From JBIQJD01 sp044507695 (GTDB lineage: Bacteria; Bacteroidota; Ignavibacteria; Ignavibacteriales; Ignavibacteriaceae), in contig JBIQJD010000001.1 in NCBI GenBank assembly GCA_044507695.1, forward strand, positions 62,001 to 126,000: 64,000 nt of DNA, written 5' to 3'. Numbering within the stretch: position 1 is the first letter of the stretch; each line of letters begins with the position of its first letter. Below, one piece after another: positions 44,401-53,225 of the stretch. Position numbers and translations under genes: made by a program. The notes under the pieces are model-generated. The model ran no database searches. It saw only the letters and a program-made list of their open reading frames with translations, and was not told the DNA's origin.

Positions 44401-45362
44401 CGATAGTTGACGCGGATGTTTTTTTATTCGGCATATACTCATTTGCAGTTTTAATAATAATTGTTTTAAGTACAATACTTGCCAACAAACTTTCTGCTCC
44501 AATCAGGCGATTAACAAAAGCAACTGATTCCGTTGCACATGGTGATTTGAATGTTCAGCTAATTAATAATGAGCGGGGTGAACTGCGCGATCTGCTGGAT
44601 GGATTTAACATGATGACCAGAGAACTGAAAAAGAATGAAGCAGAACTTACCGCTCTTGAGAGGGAAAATGCCTGGAAGGAGATGGCAAAACAGGTTGCAC
44701 ATGAAATTAAAAATCCGTTAACTCCAATGAAGCTTGCTGTTCAACAGCTTGCAGCGGCTTACCGGGATAAAAAAGAAAATAACACGCAGGTAAATAAATT
44801 TGATGAGATGTTTGAGAAACTTTCATCAACAATTTTAAACCAGATTGAAAATCTCAGCCAGATCGCTTCTGAATTTTCACGGTTTGCAAAAATGCCTAAT
44901 TTAAATCTGGAAAAACTCAACCTGCTGCCTGTTATTTATGATACCGTAAATTTATTTGTTGATGAAAAAATTAAAATTGAAATATCAACCACTATAAATA
45001 TTGCTGAAGTTGAAGCCGATTATTCTCAACTGAGAAGAATGATAATTAATTTCATACGCAACAGTATTCAGGCTCAATCAACAAAAATAATTTTTAATAT
45101 TTATGAAGAAGCTGAATTTTATTCTATTATTATTGAAGATAACGGCAGTGGAATTCCTGAGCATTATCGCGGGAAAATATTTGAATCGAATTTTACAACG
45201 AAAGAAAAAGGATTAGGTATAGGATTGAAACTCGCTAAAAGATTTTTAGAAGGAATAAACGGATCGATTGAATTGGTAACTTCTTCTGATAACGGAACAT
45301 CATTTAAAATAAAGATTCCTAAATTCGGTTCAGTAAAAGGAAATCAGGCTTCGGAAAAATGA
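41469..45362 (+). CDS. Very large NtrY-like sensor histidine kinase
   Basis: A 1297-aa membrane histidine kinase. One transmembrane helix (about residues 17-40) is followed by an extracytoplasmic domain (to about 250). Eight further helices cover about 255-535, then a second extracytoplasmic region, more helices (about 795-850), a third sensor region and a last helix leading to HAMP (about 1010-1060). The kinase core has the phospho-acceptor His1078 in VAHEIKNPLTPMKLAVQQL and a HATPase with EDNGSGIPEHYRGKIFES and KGLGIGLKLAKRF. The H-box is of the NtrY type. No response regulator gene is adjacent. It overlaps the next gene by 4 nt. Confidence 0.88.
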   Translation: MFRKFFKTIFSGSDDRKYFAIVLFVLILFFLSAFISPLLIENRKENWNRELSEKINEIKTSVMELFKEEEKNLLSAISVLKNELHKTLSPDNTSYGRLIKLVNENRYSNYSIEIFAPNGRLIAWNNIIAVPQNELFPLDHPVGETYFFNKDLITYLTTVDTFHIENDVFYFSASLPFEKHYELQNTYYHDFGFTKKISEKFYTQFEVEFNPYAPETKDGRKYSFEILNNNENKIGLVTLNKPALDTSIQEFNSNVSKFQALLMVLGFFFLAFACKTDFRKIKYRTIKIILLVIYFGAFRIILYLLNFPANVLEGPLTEPAYFSSAFAGGIVKSPLEFFVTALFILILALTAFRYITGFISSTECERFKSNLIVFLLFLPAAFFFYITIRGLGAAIRSVIFDSTLRYFKVPALIPEYPAIVMNLNVLMLGTAIIFLLVSYILLLLSALPQKKSAQQKRSFLFIYLGFLPAGVIFILIQNQPLVTPFFSILFTTILFILTYYIYFVRFKSIFNYVFISIAASFITISFLNHFNLDLEKEALKTTAYEINRPNENLLQFLVSEALLTASKDQQLINSFNKKNFNFNAAAFKIWSQSSLQKESLNSLVIIYNNSLMPIGSFRIGIDEEINPAHYLTLPENVEPEVKEIHPDKNNIKKYFAGIIPLVNSSGVKGFVTAAVALELNSIISSEIPDFLDSKKNILGSVLDARQLKIFEIENGRLSNVYGDIYPSRDQIKPLLNLNLQPGEEAWRTLHINEENFITYVLNTETSGANKLTAVAFRERELTWNLFNFFKIFFVHSIFIIILFIILFTVNYKQVKYSFRTQIFIGFLIISILPVIVLAIYNRHVFTERSDVSIFNALSERLGYLENHLRLQKEKNPERNLLEAFSNAGKELGISFAVYDGSDMIFNSKGEFYDAGLFNRKLNPLAYYNLNYLSYREFYTNEKIEDYNYDALYKRIAFNGKNLIIEVNNAFNKVKVSFSIVDADVFLFGIYSFAVLIIIVLSTILANKLSAPIRRLTKATDSVAHGDLNVQLINNERGELRDLLDGFNMMTRELKKNEAELTALERENAWKEMAKQVAHEIKNPLTPMKLAVQQLAAAYRDKKENNTQVNKFDEMFEKLSSTILNQIENLSQIASEFSRFAKMPNLNLEKLNLLPVIYDTVNLFVDEKIKIEISTTINIAEVEADYSQLRRMIINFIRNSIQAQSTKIIFNIYEEAEFYSIIIEDNGSGIPEHYRGKIFESNFTTKEKGLGIGLKLAKRFLEGINGSIELVTSSDNGTSFKIKIPKFGSVKGNQASEK

Positions 45363-48300
45363 GTACTTTAACTCCTCATCAGCTTAAAGCTTTAGATTAC
45401 AATAATCATATTTCGTTAACCGCAAATGCAGGTTCCGGTAAAACATTTGTTCTGTCACACCGCTACCTTGAGATTGCTTTAAATGAAAATATTTCATTAC
45501 GAAATATTGCCGCAATTACTTTTACAGATAAAGCAGCAAGTGAGTTGTACAAAAAAATTGCTTCACAGGTTGAAGATCGGATTTCAAAATCAATTGATGA
45601 TAGGGAAATAAAGAAACTTGAAAATATCAGAAGGCAGCTTGTATCAGCAAACATCTCAACCATTCATTCTTTCTGTATTGATATTCTGCGTGAATTTCCT
45701 GTTGAAGCCGGATTAGATGCGGGCTTTACACCGATTGATGAACGATTATCGTCAGAACTTATTGAATTAACTGTTGAAGAATTAATCAAAGATTCTCTTA
45801 ACAATCCGGCGGAATCGGATGACCTTAAATATCTTATAAGAATTTTTGCTTCTAAAAATTTATTTGCAAGAGAACTGATATCATTGGTTAAGAACAGAAA
45901 AAATGTAATTGAACTTGAGAAAAAATTATACAACAAATCTGTAGAAGAAATTGCAGATTATTTCCATGATCAGCTTGGGGAAATGTTCAACAAGTTATTT
46001 TTGCATAAAAAAGATTTGATCATTTCTCATCTTAAAATAATTAATGAAGCAGTTATTGCTGAAGATTACGGAAATGAAAAAGCCTTAATTGTTCAAAGAT
46101 TAATCAGCAAATTAATTGAAGAAAAAGATACTACCTCGCAGATTAAATTAATGCTCGAGATAAAATCAACTATCTGCAGTACCAACGGAAAAATATATAC
46201 TATCAAATATTTAAAAAATTCAGCGAGAAATTCTGTTGAGCCTTCCTGTGAATTCATAGAAACTTACTTTGCTGATTTTCCTGCATTTGAAATTGATGAT
46301 CATAAGCAGATTGAATTAGAGCTTGCTGTTTTTGGCAAAAAGATGATCGGCTTTTTTGTAAAAGCTGTTGAAAGATATACCGAAAGAAAAAAAGAGAACG
46401 GCTATCTTGATTATGAGGATATACTTCTTTTTACTGGTAAAATTCTTGATGATGAAAATGTTAGAAGTGCTTTGCACAAAAAGTACAAATACATAATGAT
46501 TGATGAGTATCAGGATACCAATGAAATTCAATACCGGATTTTTCTTCCTATTCTCGATTATCTCCGGAAAGGAAATTTGTTTGTGGTTGGAGATGAAAAG
46601 CAAAGTATTTATATGTTCCGTGATGCGGAGCTTGAAATATTCAACCGGACTAAACAAAATATTTCAGATCAAAGTGGTGAGAAAAATCTTTTAAATCTTC
46701 CGGATAGTTTCAGAATGGCTCCGGAATTATGCCTGTTTACAAATTATATTTTTAAAAATTTATTCGGTAATCCAAACCCCTATTTTAATGAAGTAGAACA
46801 TTCTGATCTTGTTACGGCAAGAGAAAATTCTCCTGTTGGAATAGTTGAAATATTATTTGCCGGTAAAGATGAGCAAAGCACAGATGCAGAAGCAAAACTT
46901 ATTGCTTTGCGAATCCAGAAATTGATGACAGAAAACCCCGGATATAAATGGTCTGATGTTGCAGTGCTTTGCAGAAAGAGAAAATCATTTACTGAACTTG
47001 AAAAAGTTTTTATTCAGAATAATATTCCGTTCATAATACTTGGTGGAAAGGGATTCTATCAAAGACAGATTATTTATGATATCTACAATTATTTTTCTTT
47101 CTTAACAGATAAGCAGAATAATACTGCGCTTGTTGGAATTCTTCGTTCACCATTCTTTTCGATTTCTGATGCAGAAATATTTGAGATTTCCCGCAGGCCG
47201 GAAAAATTGTATTGGGATAAATTAAAAGCTTATGCTAAAGAAAAATCAATTTATAATTCTTTTATAGAGAAGATTGAAGATAATATAATTTCTGCCGGTA
47301 CGCTTGATATGGCTTCTCTGCTGCGGAAGATTCTGCATGATTCTGATTATCTCGCTGTTGTTGCATCAAAACCAAACGGGCAGCAGGAGCTTGCAAATAT
47401 TAGTAAGCTGGTTTCCTTAACAATAAAATTTCATGCTCAGGGATTTCATACTTTATATGATTATGTGAACTTTCTGAAAGAATCAATCAGCACTGCAGAA
47501 GATGAATCCCAGGCAGGGCTTGCAGATGAATCAGATTCAGTGAGAATTATGACATTGCATCAATCAAAAGGAATGGAATATCCGGCAGTGTTTCTTTATA
47601 AATGCAGTGAGTCTTCAAAAAGCTCACGCGCAGCAAGTAAAAGAATACAGGTGAGCAAGCAGTTTGGATTATTGACAAAGGTTCCGGTAAATCAAGATTA
47701 TTTTGGAAAATATAAAGCGGCACCAATAGTTGAATTAAGTAATTACATCGTACACAAAAAAAATCTTGCCGAAGTAAAAAGATTATTTTACGTTGGAGTT
47801 ACACGCGCAAAAGATTGTCTTTTTCTTTCCGCTCCATTTAAAGAAAAATTAAGTTATCCGGCTGATTCATTTATCAGTTTACTTCAGGAAGGTTTGAGAA
47901 ATGATTTGTCGGGAGAAGCTGTTGAAATTAATTCAGAATTAACCTACCTGAAAAAAACAGAAAACGGCTACCAAAATTTAACAGAACAAAAAGATTTAAT
48001 TATCCCGGTCAAAACAGAAATTGAATTTACTTCTGCTCCGGTTCAGCAGGATGATTCAATCTATATGAAGAAAAAATTATTACTTGAGGAAATTGAAGAT
48101 ATTCCTGAAGGAGAAATAATTTCCGCAACAAAGGTTGCTGTTTATAAGCAATGTCCACTCAAATATAAACTTACTTATGAACTTGGATTTCTTCCATTAA
48201 TTAACAACTATAAAAAATGGCTGAATGAATCTTCAGGACGATTTGATTTTAATAGTGAAGAAACTGAACAGGATAAGTTTGAAGATTCAGATTCAGAAAA

Positions 48301-48943
48301 AACAATCCGCAGTATTGCTGATGTAAAAGGAAGAATAATCCATAGAATACTTCAGCGGGAAATTCCGGAAGAAAATCTGTGTGATCTTATTTCTGCCGAA
48401 GTAAAAAATGAAATCGGAATTCAGGAATATAACCAGCCCGGAATATCAGAATTTGAATTGGGCATTTATAATGATGCATTAAAATTTTATAAATCGGATA
48501 GTTATACTTTTTTAAAAAAGTTTGATAATTACAAAAATGAATTTGAAATTTATGTTAAAGAAAATGATTATTACTTATACGGAATAATTGATAAACTGAT
48601 TATCACCGGATCAAAAGTTATAATTGTTGATTACAAAACCGATGATATTAAGAATGAAGAGATTGAAGAAAGATCAAAAGCATATTTAACTCAATTAAAA
48701 TTTTATTCCTATATTGTAAACCGGTTTTTGCCGGGGATTAATCAATTTGAATTAAGATTAATTTTTATAAAGCATCCAGATGATCCTGTTATTCTAAATG
48801 CGGCATCTGAGGATATTTCATTAAATAATAAAGAAATTGAAATGATGGTTAAAAACATACGCCAAAACAATTATGTTAAAAATACTGAACACTGTGCCAG
48901 GTGCAGTTATTCAGTAAGATTTAAAAGTTGTATTGTATTATAA
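45359..48943 (+). CDS. UvrD/AddA-like helicase with C-terminal Fe-S PD-(D/E)XK nuclease
   Basis: A 1194-aa superfamily 1A helicase. Walker A is TANAGSGKTF (Lys28), helicase motif II is IDEYQDTNEIQY, and GDEKQSIYMFRDAE and VTRAKDCLFLS follow. The C-terminal RecB-type nuclease has the motif VDYKTDD (Asp1091, Lys1093). It also has Cys932 and a C-terminal set Cys1179-x2-Cys1182-x8-Cys1191, the spacing style of 4Fe-4S clusters in AddB/Cas4 nucleases. It probably resects double-strand breaks for recombination. No addB-like partner is adjacent, so it may act with a distant one or alone. It overlaps the kinase gene by 4 nt. Confidence 0.88.
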   Translation: MSTLTPHQLKALDYNNHISLTANAGSGKTFVLSHRYLEIALNENISLRNIAAITFTDKAASELYKKIASQVEDRISKSIDDREIKKLENIRRQLVSANISTIHSFCIDILREFPVEAGLDAGFTPIDERLSSELIELTVEELIKDSLNNPAESDDLKYLIRIFASKNLFARELISLVKNRKNVIELEKKLYNKSVEEIADYFHDQLGEMFNKLFLHKKDLIISHLKIINEAVIAEDYGNEKALIVQRLISKLIEEKDTTSQIKLMLEIKSTICSTNGKIYTIKYLKNSARNSVEPSCEFIETYFADFPAFEIDDHKQIELELAVFGKKMIGFFVKAVERYTERKKENGYLDYEDILLFTGKILDDENVRSALHKKYKYIMIDEYQDTNEIQYRIFLPILDYLRKGNLFVVGDEKQSIYMFRDAELEIFNRTKQNISDQSGEKNLLNLPDSFRMAPELCLFTNYIFKNLFGNPNPYFNEVEHSDLVTARENSPVGIVEILFAGKDEQSTDAEAKLIALRIQKLMTENPGYKWSDVAVLCRKRKSFTELEKVFIQNNIPFIILGGKGFYQRQIIYDIYNYFSFLTDKQNNTALVGILRSPFFSISDAEIFEISRRPEKLYWDKLKAYAKEKSIYNSFIEKIEDNIISAGTLDMASLLRKILHDSDYLAVVASKPNGQQELANISKLVSLTIKFHAQGFHTLYDYVNFLKESISTAEDESQAGLADESDSVRIMTLHQSKGMEYPAVFLYKCSESSKSSRAASKRIQVSKQFGLLTKVPVNQDYFGKYKAAPIVELSNYIVHKKNLAEVKRLFYVGVTRAKDCLFLSAPFKEKLSYPADSFISLLQEGLRNDLSGEAVEINSELTYLKKTENGYQNLTEQKDLIIPVKTEIEFTSAPVQQDDSIYMKKKLLLEEIEDIPEGEIISATKVAVYKQCPLKYKLTYELGFLPLINNYKKWLNESSGRFDFNSEETEQDKFEDSDSEKTIRSIADVKGRIIHRILQREIPEENLCDLISAEVKNEIGIQEYNQPGISEFELGIYNDALKFYKSDSYTFLKKFDNYKNEFEIYVKENDYYLYGIIDKLIITGSKVIIVDYKTDDIKNEEIEERSKAYLTQLKFYSYIVNRFLPGINQFELRLIFIKHPDDPVILNAASEDISLNNKEIEMMVKNIRQNNYVKNTEHCARCSYSVRFKSCIVL

Positions 48944-48964
48944 TCAGCGGAAGAAAAAAAGGAA

Positions 48965-49420
48965 ATGAAAAAGAACAAACGTCAGATAAGAGATATCGAA
49001 CTGATAGAAAAAGAGCTTCATAATACGCATGTGGGAGTTCTTGCACTTTATGAGGATGAAAAAGTTTTACAGATTCCAACAACATTTTTATACCTCGATA
49101 AAAACATTTATATCTTTCTTGAAGATGAAGAAATATATGATACTCTTCATTTTGATTCTCAGGCAAGTTTTGCTTTAATAAAAAATGACAAACCGAGAAA
49201 AAATTCAAAGCAGGAAAACCGCAGCACTTACCATGCTTTATCTATTACAATTACAGGTAACCTTCGTAAAGTTGATGAGCAAAAACTTGATGAGATAAAA
49301 TCGGGATTCTTAAAAAAATATTCTAATAACGGAGACGAATCAGAAATAATTGACTTAAATGATAAAGCGGTTATAATTGATTCTGAAGAAATCCAGGCAT
49401 TTGAAGAAACAGGAGGTTAA
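48965..49420 (+). CDS. Pyridoxamine 5'-phosphate oxidase-like (FMN split-barrel) protein
   Basis: A 151-aa split-barrel flavoprotein-like domain. It starts RDIELIEKELHNTHVGVLALYED and continues with QIPTTFLYLDKNIYIF, then SFALIKND and SITITGNLRKVDE. These match the small PNPOx-related proteins that bind FMN, heme or F420; the substrate is unknown. It lies 21 nt after the helicase gene and 3 nt before the amidase gene, whose Shine-Dalgarno sequence sits inside its last codons (ETGG). Confidence 0.8.
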   Translation: MKKNKRQIRDIELIEKELHNTHVGVLALYEDEKVLQIPTTFLYLDKNIYIFLEDEEIYDTLHFDSQASFALIKNDKPRKNSKQENRSTYHALSITITGNLRKVDEQKLDEIKSGFLKKYSNNGDESEIIDLNDKAVIIDSEEIQAFEETGG

Positions 49421-49423
49421 CTA

Positions 49424-50464
49424 TTGAAATATTTTTTACTTCTTATCGCTGCCTTATTTATTTCCGGCTGCTACAGCGGAATGGAAATGTATTATGAACT
49501 ACCGTTAGAGTTCAGGAAGCCGGAAAAGAAACAAGAATTTCTAAATACACACTCCAAATTTTTAAAAGGGAAAAAATTTTTTATTGATCCCGGCCACGGA
49601 GGCGAAGACCGCAGAAGCAAAGGTCCGCAAGGCTTAATTACAGAAGCGGATGCAAATTTGCATGTTGCTCTTGCCCTGCGCGATTTTTTGCTTGAAGCAG
49701 GCGCTGCAGTGGAAATGTCCCGCCAGACAGACATGACAGTTGATCTGAAAGAAAGATCATACATGGCAAACAGAAGCGGCGCTGATGTTTTTATAAGCAT
49801 TCATCACAACGCACCCGGTGCTTCGGGAGATGAATATATTAATTACACTTCAACATATTATCACGCGCGTGAAACTGATTATGAATACGAACCATCCGAA
49901 CATGATCTTGCAAGATACATTCAACGAGATCTTTCTTATGCAATGAGGAATTCTGGCGGTTTAAGTTCATTTGATGGAACTTATTCTGATTATTGGATTT
50001 ATCCCGGTGCCGGTTTTTCTGTTCTTCGCAGAACTGAAATTCCTGCTGTACTTGTTGAGTGTGGTTTCTTTACAAATCCTCATGAAGAAAAAAGAATTTC
50101 AACTGCTGAGTTTAACAAGATTCAGGCATGGGGAATTTTTAGAGGAATTGCAAGATTTTTTGCAGCCGGCGTTCCACAAGTTAATTTTGTAAATGTAGAT
50201 TCTAAATTTGTTGAAGGTGATCAGAGCTTCACATTTCTTATTGATGATTCAGCCGGAATAGATCCCAATTCTGTACGTGTGCAATTTGATTCAACCGATG
50301 TGGTTGATTATTCTTTTGCGGAAGACAGTCCGAATATACTTAATGTTAATATTTCTGATGTTAAAGCCGGAACTCATACAATAAGAGTAATCGCTGCAAA
50401 CAAAAGAGGAAATCATTCATTTCCTTTTCACAAAGAAATACTTGTTTTAACCAATAACAATTAA
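49424..50464 (+). CDS. N-acetylmuramoyl-L-alanine amidase lipoprotein (Amidase_3)
   Basis: A 346-aa cell-wall amidase. The lipoprotein signal ends ISGC. The catalytic domain (about residues 50-245) has zinc ligands in IDPGHGGEDRR, the Glu in GLITEADANLH, His in ISIHHNAPG and the catalytic Glu in LVECGFFTNPHEE. A C-terminal beta-sandwich domain (about 255-346) probably positions it on the wall or outer membrane. It removes stem peptides from glycan during division or recycling. The start is TTG, fixed by AGGAGG (49411-49416) 7 nt upstream and the full signal peptide. Confidence 0.92.
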   Translation: MKYFLLLIAALFISGCYSGMEMYYELPLEFRKPEKKQEFLNTHSKFLKGKKFFIDPGHGGEDRRSKGPQGLITEADANLHVALALRDFLLEAGAAVEMSRQTDMTVDLKERSYMANRSGADVFISIHHNAPGASGDEYINYTSTYYHARETDYEYEPSEHDLARYIQRDLSYAMRNSGGLSSFDGTYSDYWIYPGAGFSVLRRTEIPAVLVECGFFTNPHEEKRISTAEFNKIQAWGIFRGIARFFAAGVPQVNFVNVDSKFVEGDQSFTFLIDDSAGIDPNSVRVQFDSTDVVDYSFAEDSPNILNVNISDVKAGTHTIRVIAANKRGNHSFPFHKEILVLTNNN

Positions 50465-50504
50465 TAAAAAGCCTGAGTTTAAACTTTGGGCCGGGAGCTG
50501 CTTA

Positions 50505-52136
50505 ATGTTAAATTACGTCTGGCTTGCGCTTCTTTTTCTTGGAATTGGAGCTGCAGTTTCAACCGATATAATTAATCAAAGCCAAAACAAGTACAGGAAT
50601 AATCAGCCGGTACCTGCTGTTATTGAATTTGCATCACCGGTGGAAAAATCCGTTGATAAAAGTTATGATGCTGTTATTAAGGTAAAAGCTTCAGATTACA
50701 ACAGCCTATATAAAGAAAATATTCCTGATGATTTTTCCATTCCTGCAAAAATTTCCTATAGTAAAAAAGAAGATAAATATACTATTTTCTTTAAGACCGA
50801 TAAATCATCTCCCTTAACATGGAATGAAATTGCAAAAGCTACGGGGGATGAAGATGATATAAGCGGCATCGTAAAAGTAAATGAGTTTACCTCCGGAACT
50901 ACCGCGAAAGGACAAATTATTCTTGAAGAAGTTTCCTTTCTTAAATTAAAAGAAGTAACGAACTCCGCGCTTGATTACGCAGGTATAGCAGTTGAAATTG
51001 CATTAGGCTTAATAGGCATTATGGCTCTCTGGCTCGGTGTAATGAAGGTTGCTGAAGAAGCTGGTTTGATTGCTATAATTGCAAGAGCTTTAAAACCAAT
51101 TACCAAAAGATTATTTCCTGATGTTCCATCAGATCATCCCGCAATGGGATCTATGATTATGAACATTTCAGCCAACATGCTTGGTTTGGGAAATGCAGCT
51201 ACACCATTTGGTTTAAAAGCAATGGAAGAACTGGACACGCTGAATCCAAAAAAAGGAACAGCAACCAATTCAATGATTACATTTCTGGCTATCAACACTG
51301 CCGGAATGACTTTAATTCCTGCAACGGCAATAGCTATTCGTGCAGCAGCAGGCAGTTCTGATCCCGCAATAATAATTGGCACATCGTTGTTTGGTTCATT
51401 TTGCGCAACTGTAACAGGCTTAACTGCAGTTAAAATTATGGAGAAATTCCCGATCCAAAAAGGTGAATTTTCAAACTGGTTGGGAAAAAATCTTAAAGCG
51501 CTTTTTATTTTTTTAGGATTAATTGCACTTGCTGCTTTAATCATCTTTACAGGAATAGGGAAGGTTTTTGGTTCTTTATTCAGCTTTGTAACTCCTGATC
51601 TTTTTAAAAACATCATTCAGATATTTTCAACTATCGCAATTCCGCTGCTTATAATTTTATTTATTGGCTACGGCGCGCTTAAAAAAGTAAGAGTATATGA
51701 AACATTTGTTGAAGGCGCTAAAGAAGGATTTAATATTGCTGTAAGAATTATTCCTTATCTCGTAGCAATGCTTATGGCAATTGGAATTTTCAGAGCAGGC
51801 GGCGCAATGGAATGGCTGATTTTTGTGCTGCGCCCTATTACAGATTTTATTGGTATGCCGGCGGAAGCTCTGCCGATGGCGCTTATGCGTCCGTTATCCG
51901 GCAGCGGATCACTTGGTATTATGGCAGAAATAATTGCTGTTCACGGGCCGGATTCGTTCATTGGTATTCTTGTTTCAACTTTTTTTGGAAGTACCGAAAC
52001 AACATTCTATGTGCTCGCAGTTTATTTTGGAGCGGTAAATATCAAAAATACACGTCACGCACTTCCCGCGGGACTGCTTGCAGATGTTGCCGGAATACTT
52101 GGTGCAGTGTTTATTGTCAGGTTGTTGTTTGGGTAA
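50505..52136 (+). CDS. Fused SpmA/SpmB-like nucleoside-recognition (gate domain) membrane protein
   Basis: A 543-aa polytopic protein. After an N-terminal helix and a periplasmic domain (about residues 35-155) come two gate/nucleoside-recognition units. The first (about 165-330) has NISANMLGLGNAATPFGLKA; the second (about 390-543) has PLSGSGSLGIMAE and FFGSTETTFYVLAVYFGAV. These match Bacillus spore maturation proteins SpmA and SpmB, here fused in one chain as in many Bacteroidota. The transported or sensed ligand is unknown. GGGAG lies 8 nt before the ATG. It follows the amidase by 40 nt. Confidence 0.88.
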   Translation: MLNYVWLALLFLGIGAAVSTDIINQSQNKYRNNQPVPAVIEFASPVEKSVDKSYDAVIKVKASDYNSLYKENIPDDFSIPAKISYSKKEDKYTIFFKTDKSSPLTWNEIAKATGDEDDISGIVKVNEFTSGTTAKGQIILEEVSFLKLKEVTNSALDYAGIAVEIALGLIGIMALWLGVMKVAEEAGLIAIIARALKPITKRLFPDVPSDHPAMGSMIMNISANMLGLGNAATPFGLKAMEELDTLNPKKGTATNSMITFLAINTAGMTLIPATAIAIRAAAGSSDPAIIIGTSLFGSFCATVTGLTAVKIMEKFPIQKGEFSNWLGKNLKALFIFLGLIALAALIIFTGIGKVFGSLFSFVTPDLFKNIIQIFSTIAIPLLIILFIGYGALKKVRVYETFVEGAKEGFNIAVRIIPYLVAMLMAIGIFRAGGAMEWLIFVLRPITDFIGMPAEALPMALMRPLSGSGSLGIMAEIIAVHGPDSFIGILVSTFFGSTETTFYVLAVYFGAVNIKNTRHALPAGLLADVAGILGAVFIVRLLFG

Positions 52137-52191
52137 GATGGAATAAAGAATTTTTACAAGATTTATATTAAATAAAAATAATGCTCGTTAA

Positions 52192-53145
52192 GTGAAAATA
52201 TTTATTACACGGAAACTTCCGGAAGCAGCAGTAAATTATCTTACAAAGAAAAAATACTCCATAAAAGTTTGGGAAAAGGATATTCCGATTCCTAAAAAAG
52301 AACTCCTTAAAAATATTAAAGATGTTTCGGGCATTATTTCTCTCCTGTCTGATAAAATTGATTCATCTGTTATTGATTCAATGAGCAATTGTAAAGTAAT
52401 TGCAAATTATGCAGTCGGCTTTAACAATATTGATGTTCAATACGCAAGGCAAAAGGGAATTACTGTTACAAATACTCCGGATGTTCTTACAGATTCAACT
52501 GCCGATGTTGCAATGGGACTTGCGCTTGCTTGTGCAAGAAGATTTTACGAAGGAGAAAATCTTGTAAGGAAAAATAAGTTCAAAGGCTGGGCTCCAAAAT
52601 TGCTTTTGGGAATTGAACTGAAAAATAAAATTTTTGGAATAGTGGGAGCCGGAAGAATCGGCATTGCAACTGCAATACGTGCAAAAGCTTTCGGCTGTAA
52701 AATCATCTATACTTCTAATTCGGCAAAAAAAGATTTTGAAGTATCCACCGGAGCTAAAAAAGTTTCACTTAATACATTATTAAAAAAAGCAGATTTCATT
52801 TCTCTCCATGTACCAATGAATGAAAAAACATTTCATCTGTTAAATAAAGAACGTTTAGCTTTATTAAAAGAAACCGCAGTACTTATAAATACTGCAAGGG
52901 GAGAGGTTGTGGATGAAAAAGAGCTTATCAAAATCCTTAAAAAGAAAAAAATATTTGCCGCAGGTTTTGATGTTTATGAAAATGAACCTGCAATAAATCC
53001 GAAACTTATGAAACTAAATAATGTAATTCTGCTTCCTCACCTTGGCAGCGCAACATTTGAAACTCGTGAAGCAATGGCACTGCTTGCGGCAAAAAATGTT
53101 GATGCAGTTTTAGCAGGCCGCAAACCAATTACACCTGTTTATTAA
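52192..53145 (+). CDS. D-isomer-specific 2-hydroxyacid dehydrogenase (glyoxylate/hydroxypyruvate reductase type)
   Basis: A 317-aa NAD(P)-dependent dehydrogenase. The nucleotide fold is FGIVGAGRIGIATAIRAKAFG. The catalytic triad is Arg in NTARGEVVDE, Glu in FDVYENEP and His in LLPHLGSATFETREAM. The overall pattern is closest to D-glycerate dehydrogenase/GhrB. The start codon is GTG, since the product then begins MKIFITRKLPEAAVNYL as in relatives; an ATG at 52181 is in another frame. It stands between the SpmAB-like and alanine dehydrogenase genes. Confidence 0.88.
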   Translation: MKIFITRKLPEAAVNYLTKKKYSIKVWEKDIPIPKKELLKNIKDVSGIISLLSDKIDSSVIDSMSNCKVIANYAVGFNNIDVQYARQKGITVTNTPDVLTDSTADVAMGLALACARRFYEGENLVRKNKFKGWAPKLLLGIELKNKIFGIVGAGRIGIATAIRAKAFGCKIIYTSNSAKKDFEVSTGAKKVSLNTLLKKADFISLHVPMNEKTFHLLNKERLALLKETAVLINTARGEVVDEKELIKILKKKKIFAAGFDVYENEPAINPKLMKLNNVILLPHLGSATFETREAMALLAAKNVDAVLAGRKPITPVY

Positions 53146-53225
53146 TATGCTTATTTTCAATTCTTTTTGATTGAATCTCAACAGTCATATAGGTAGTTTT
53201 CACTTCGATAATAAAGGGAGCTCAC

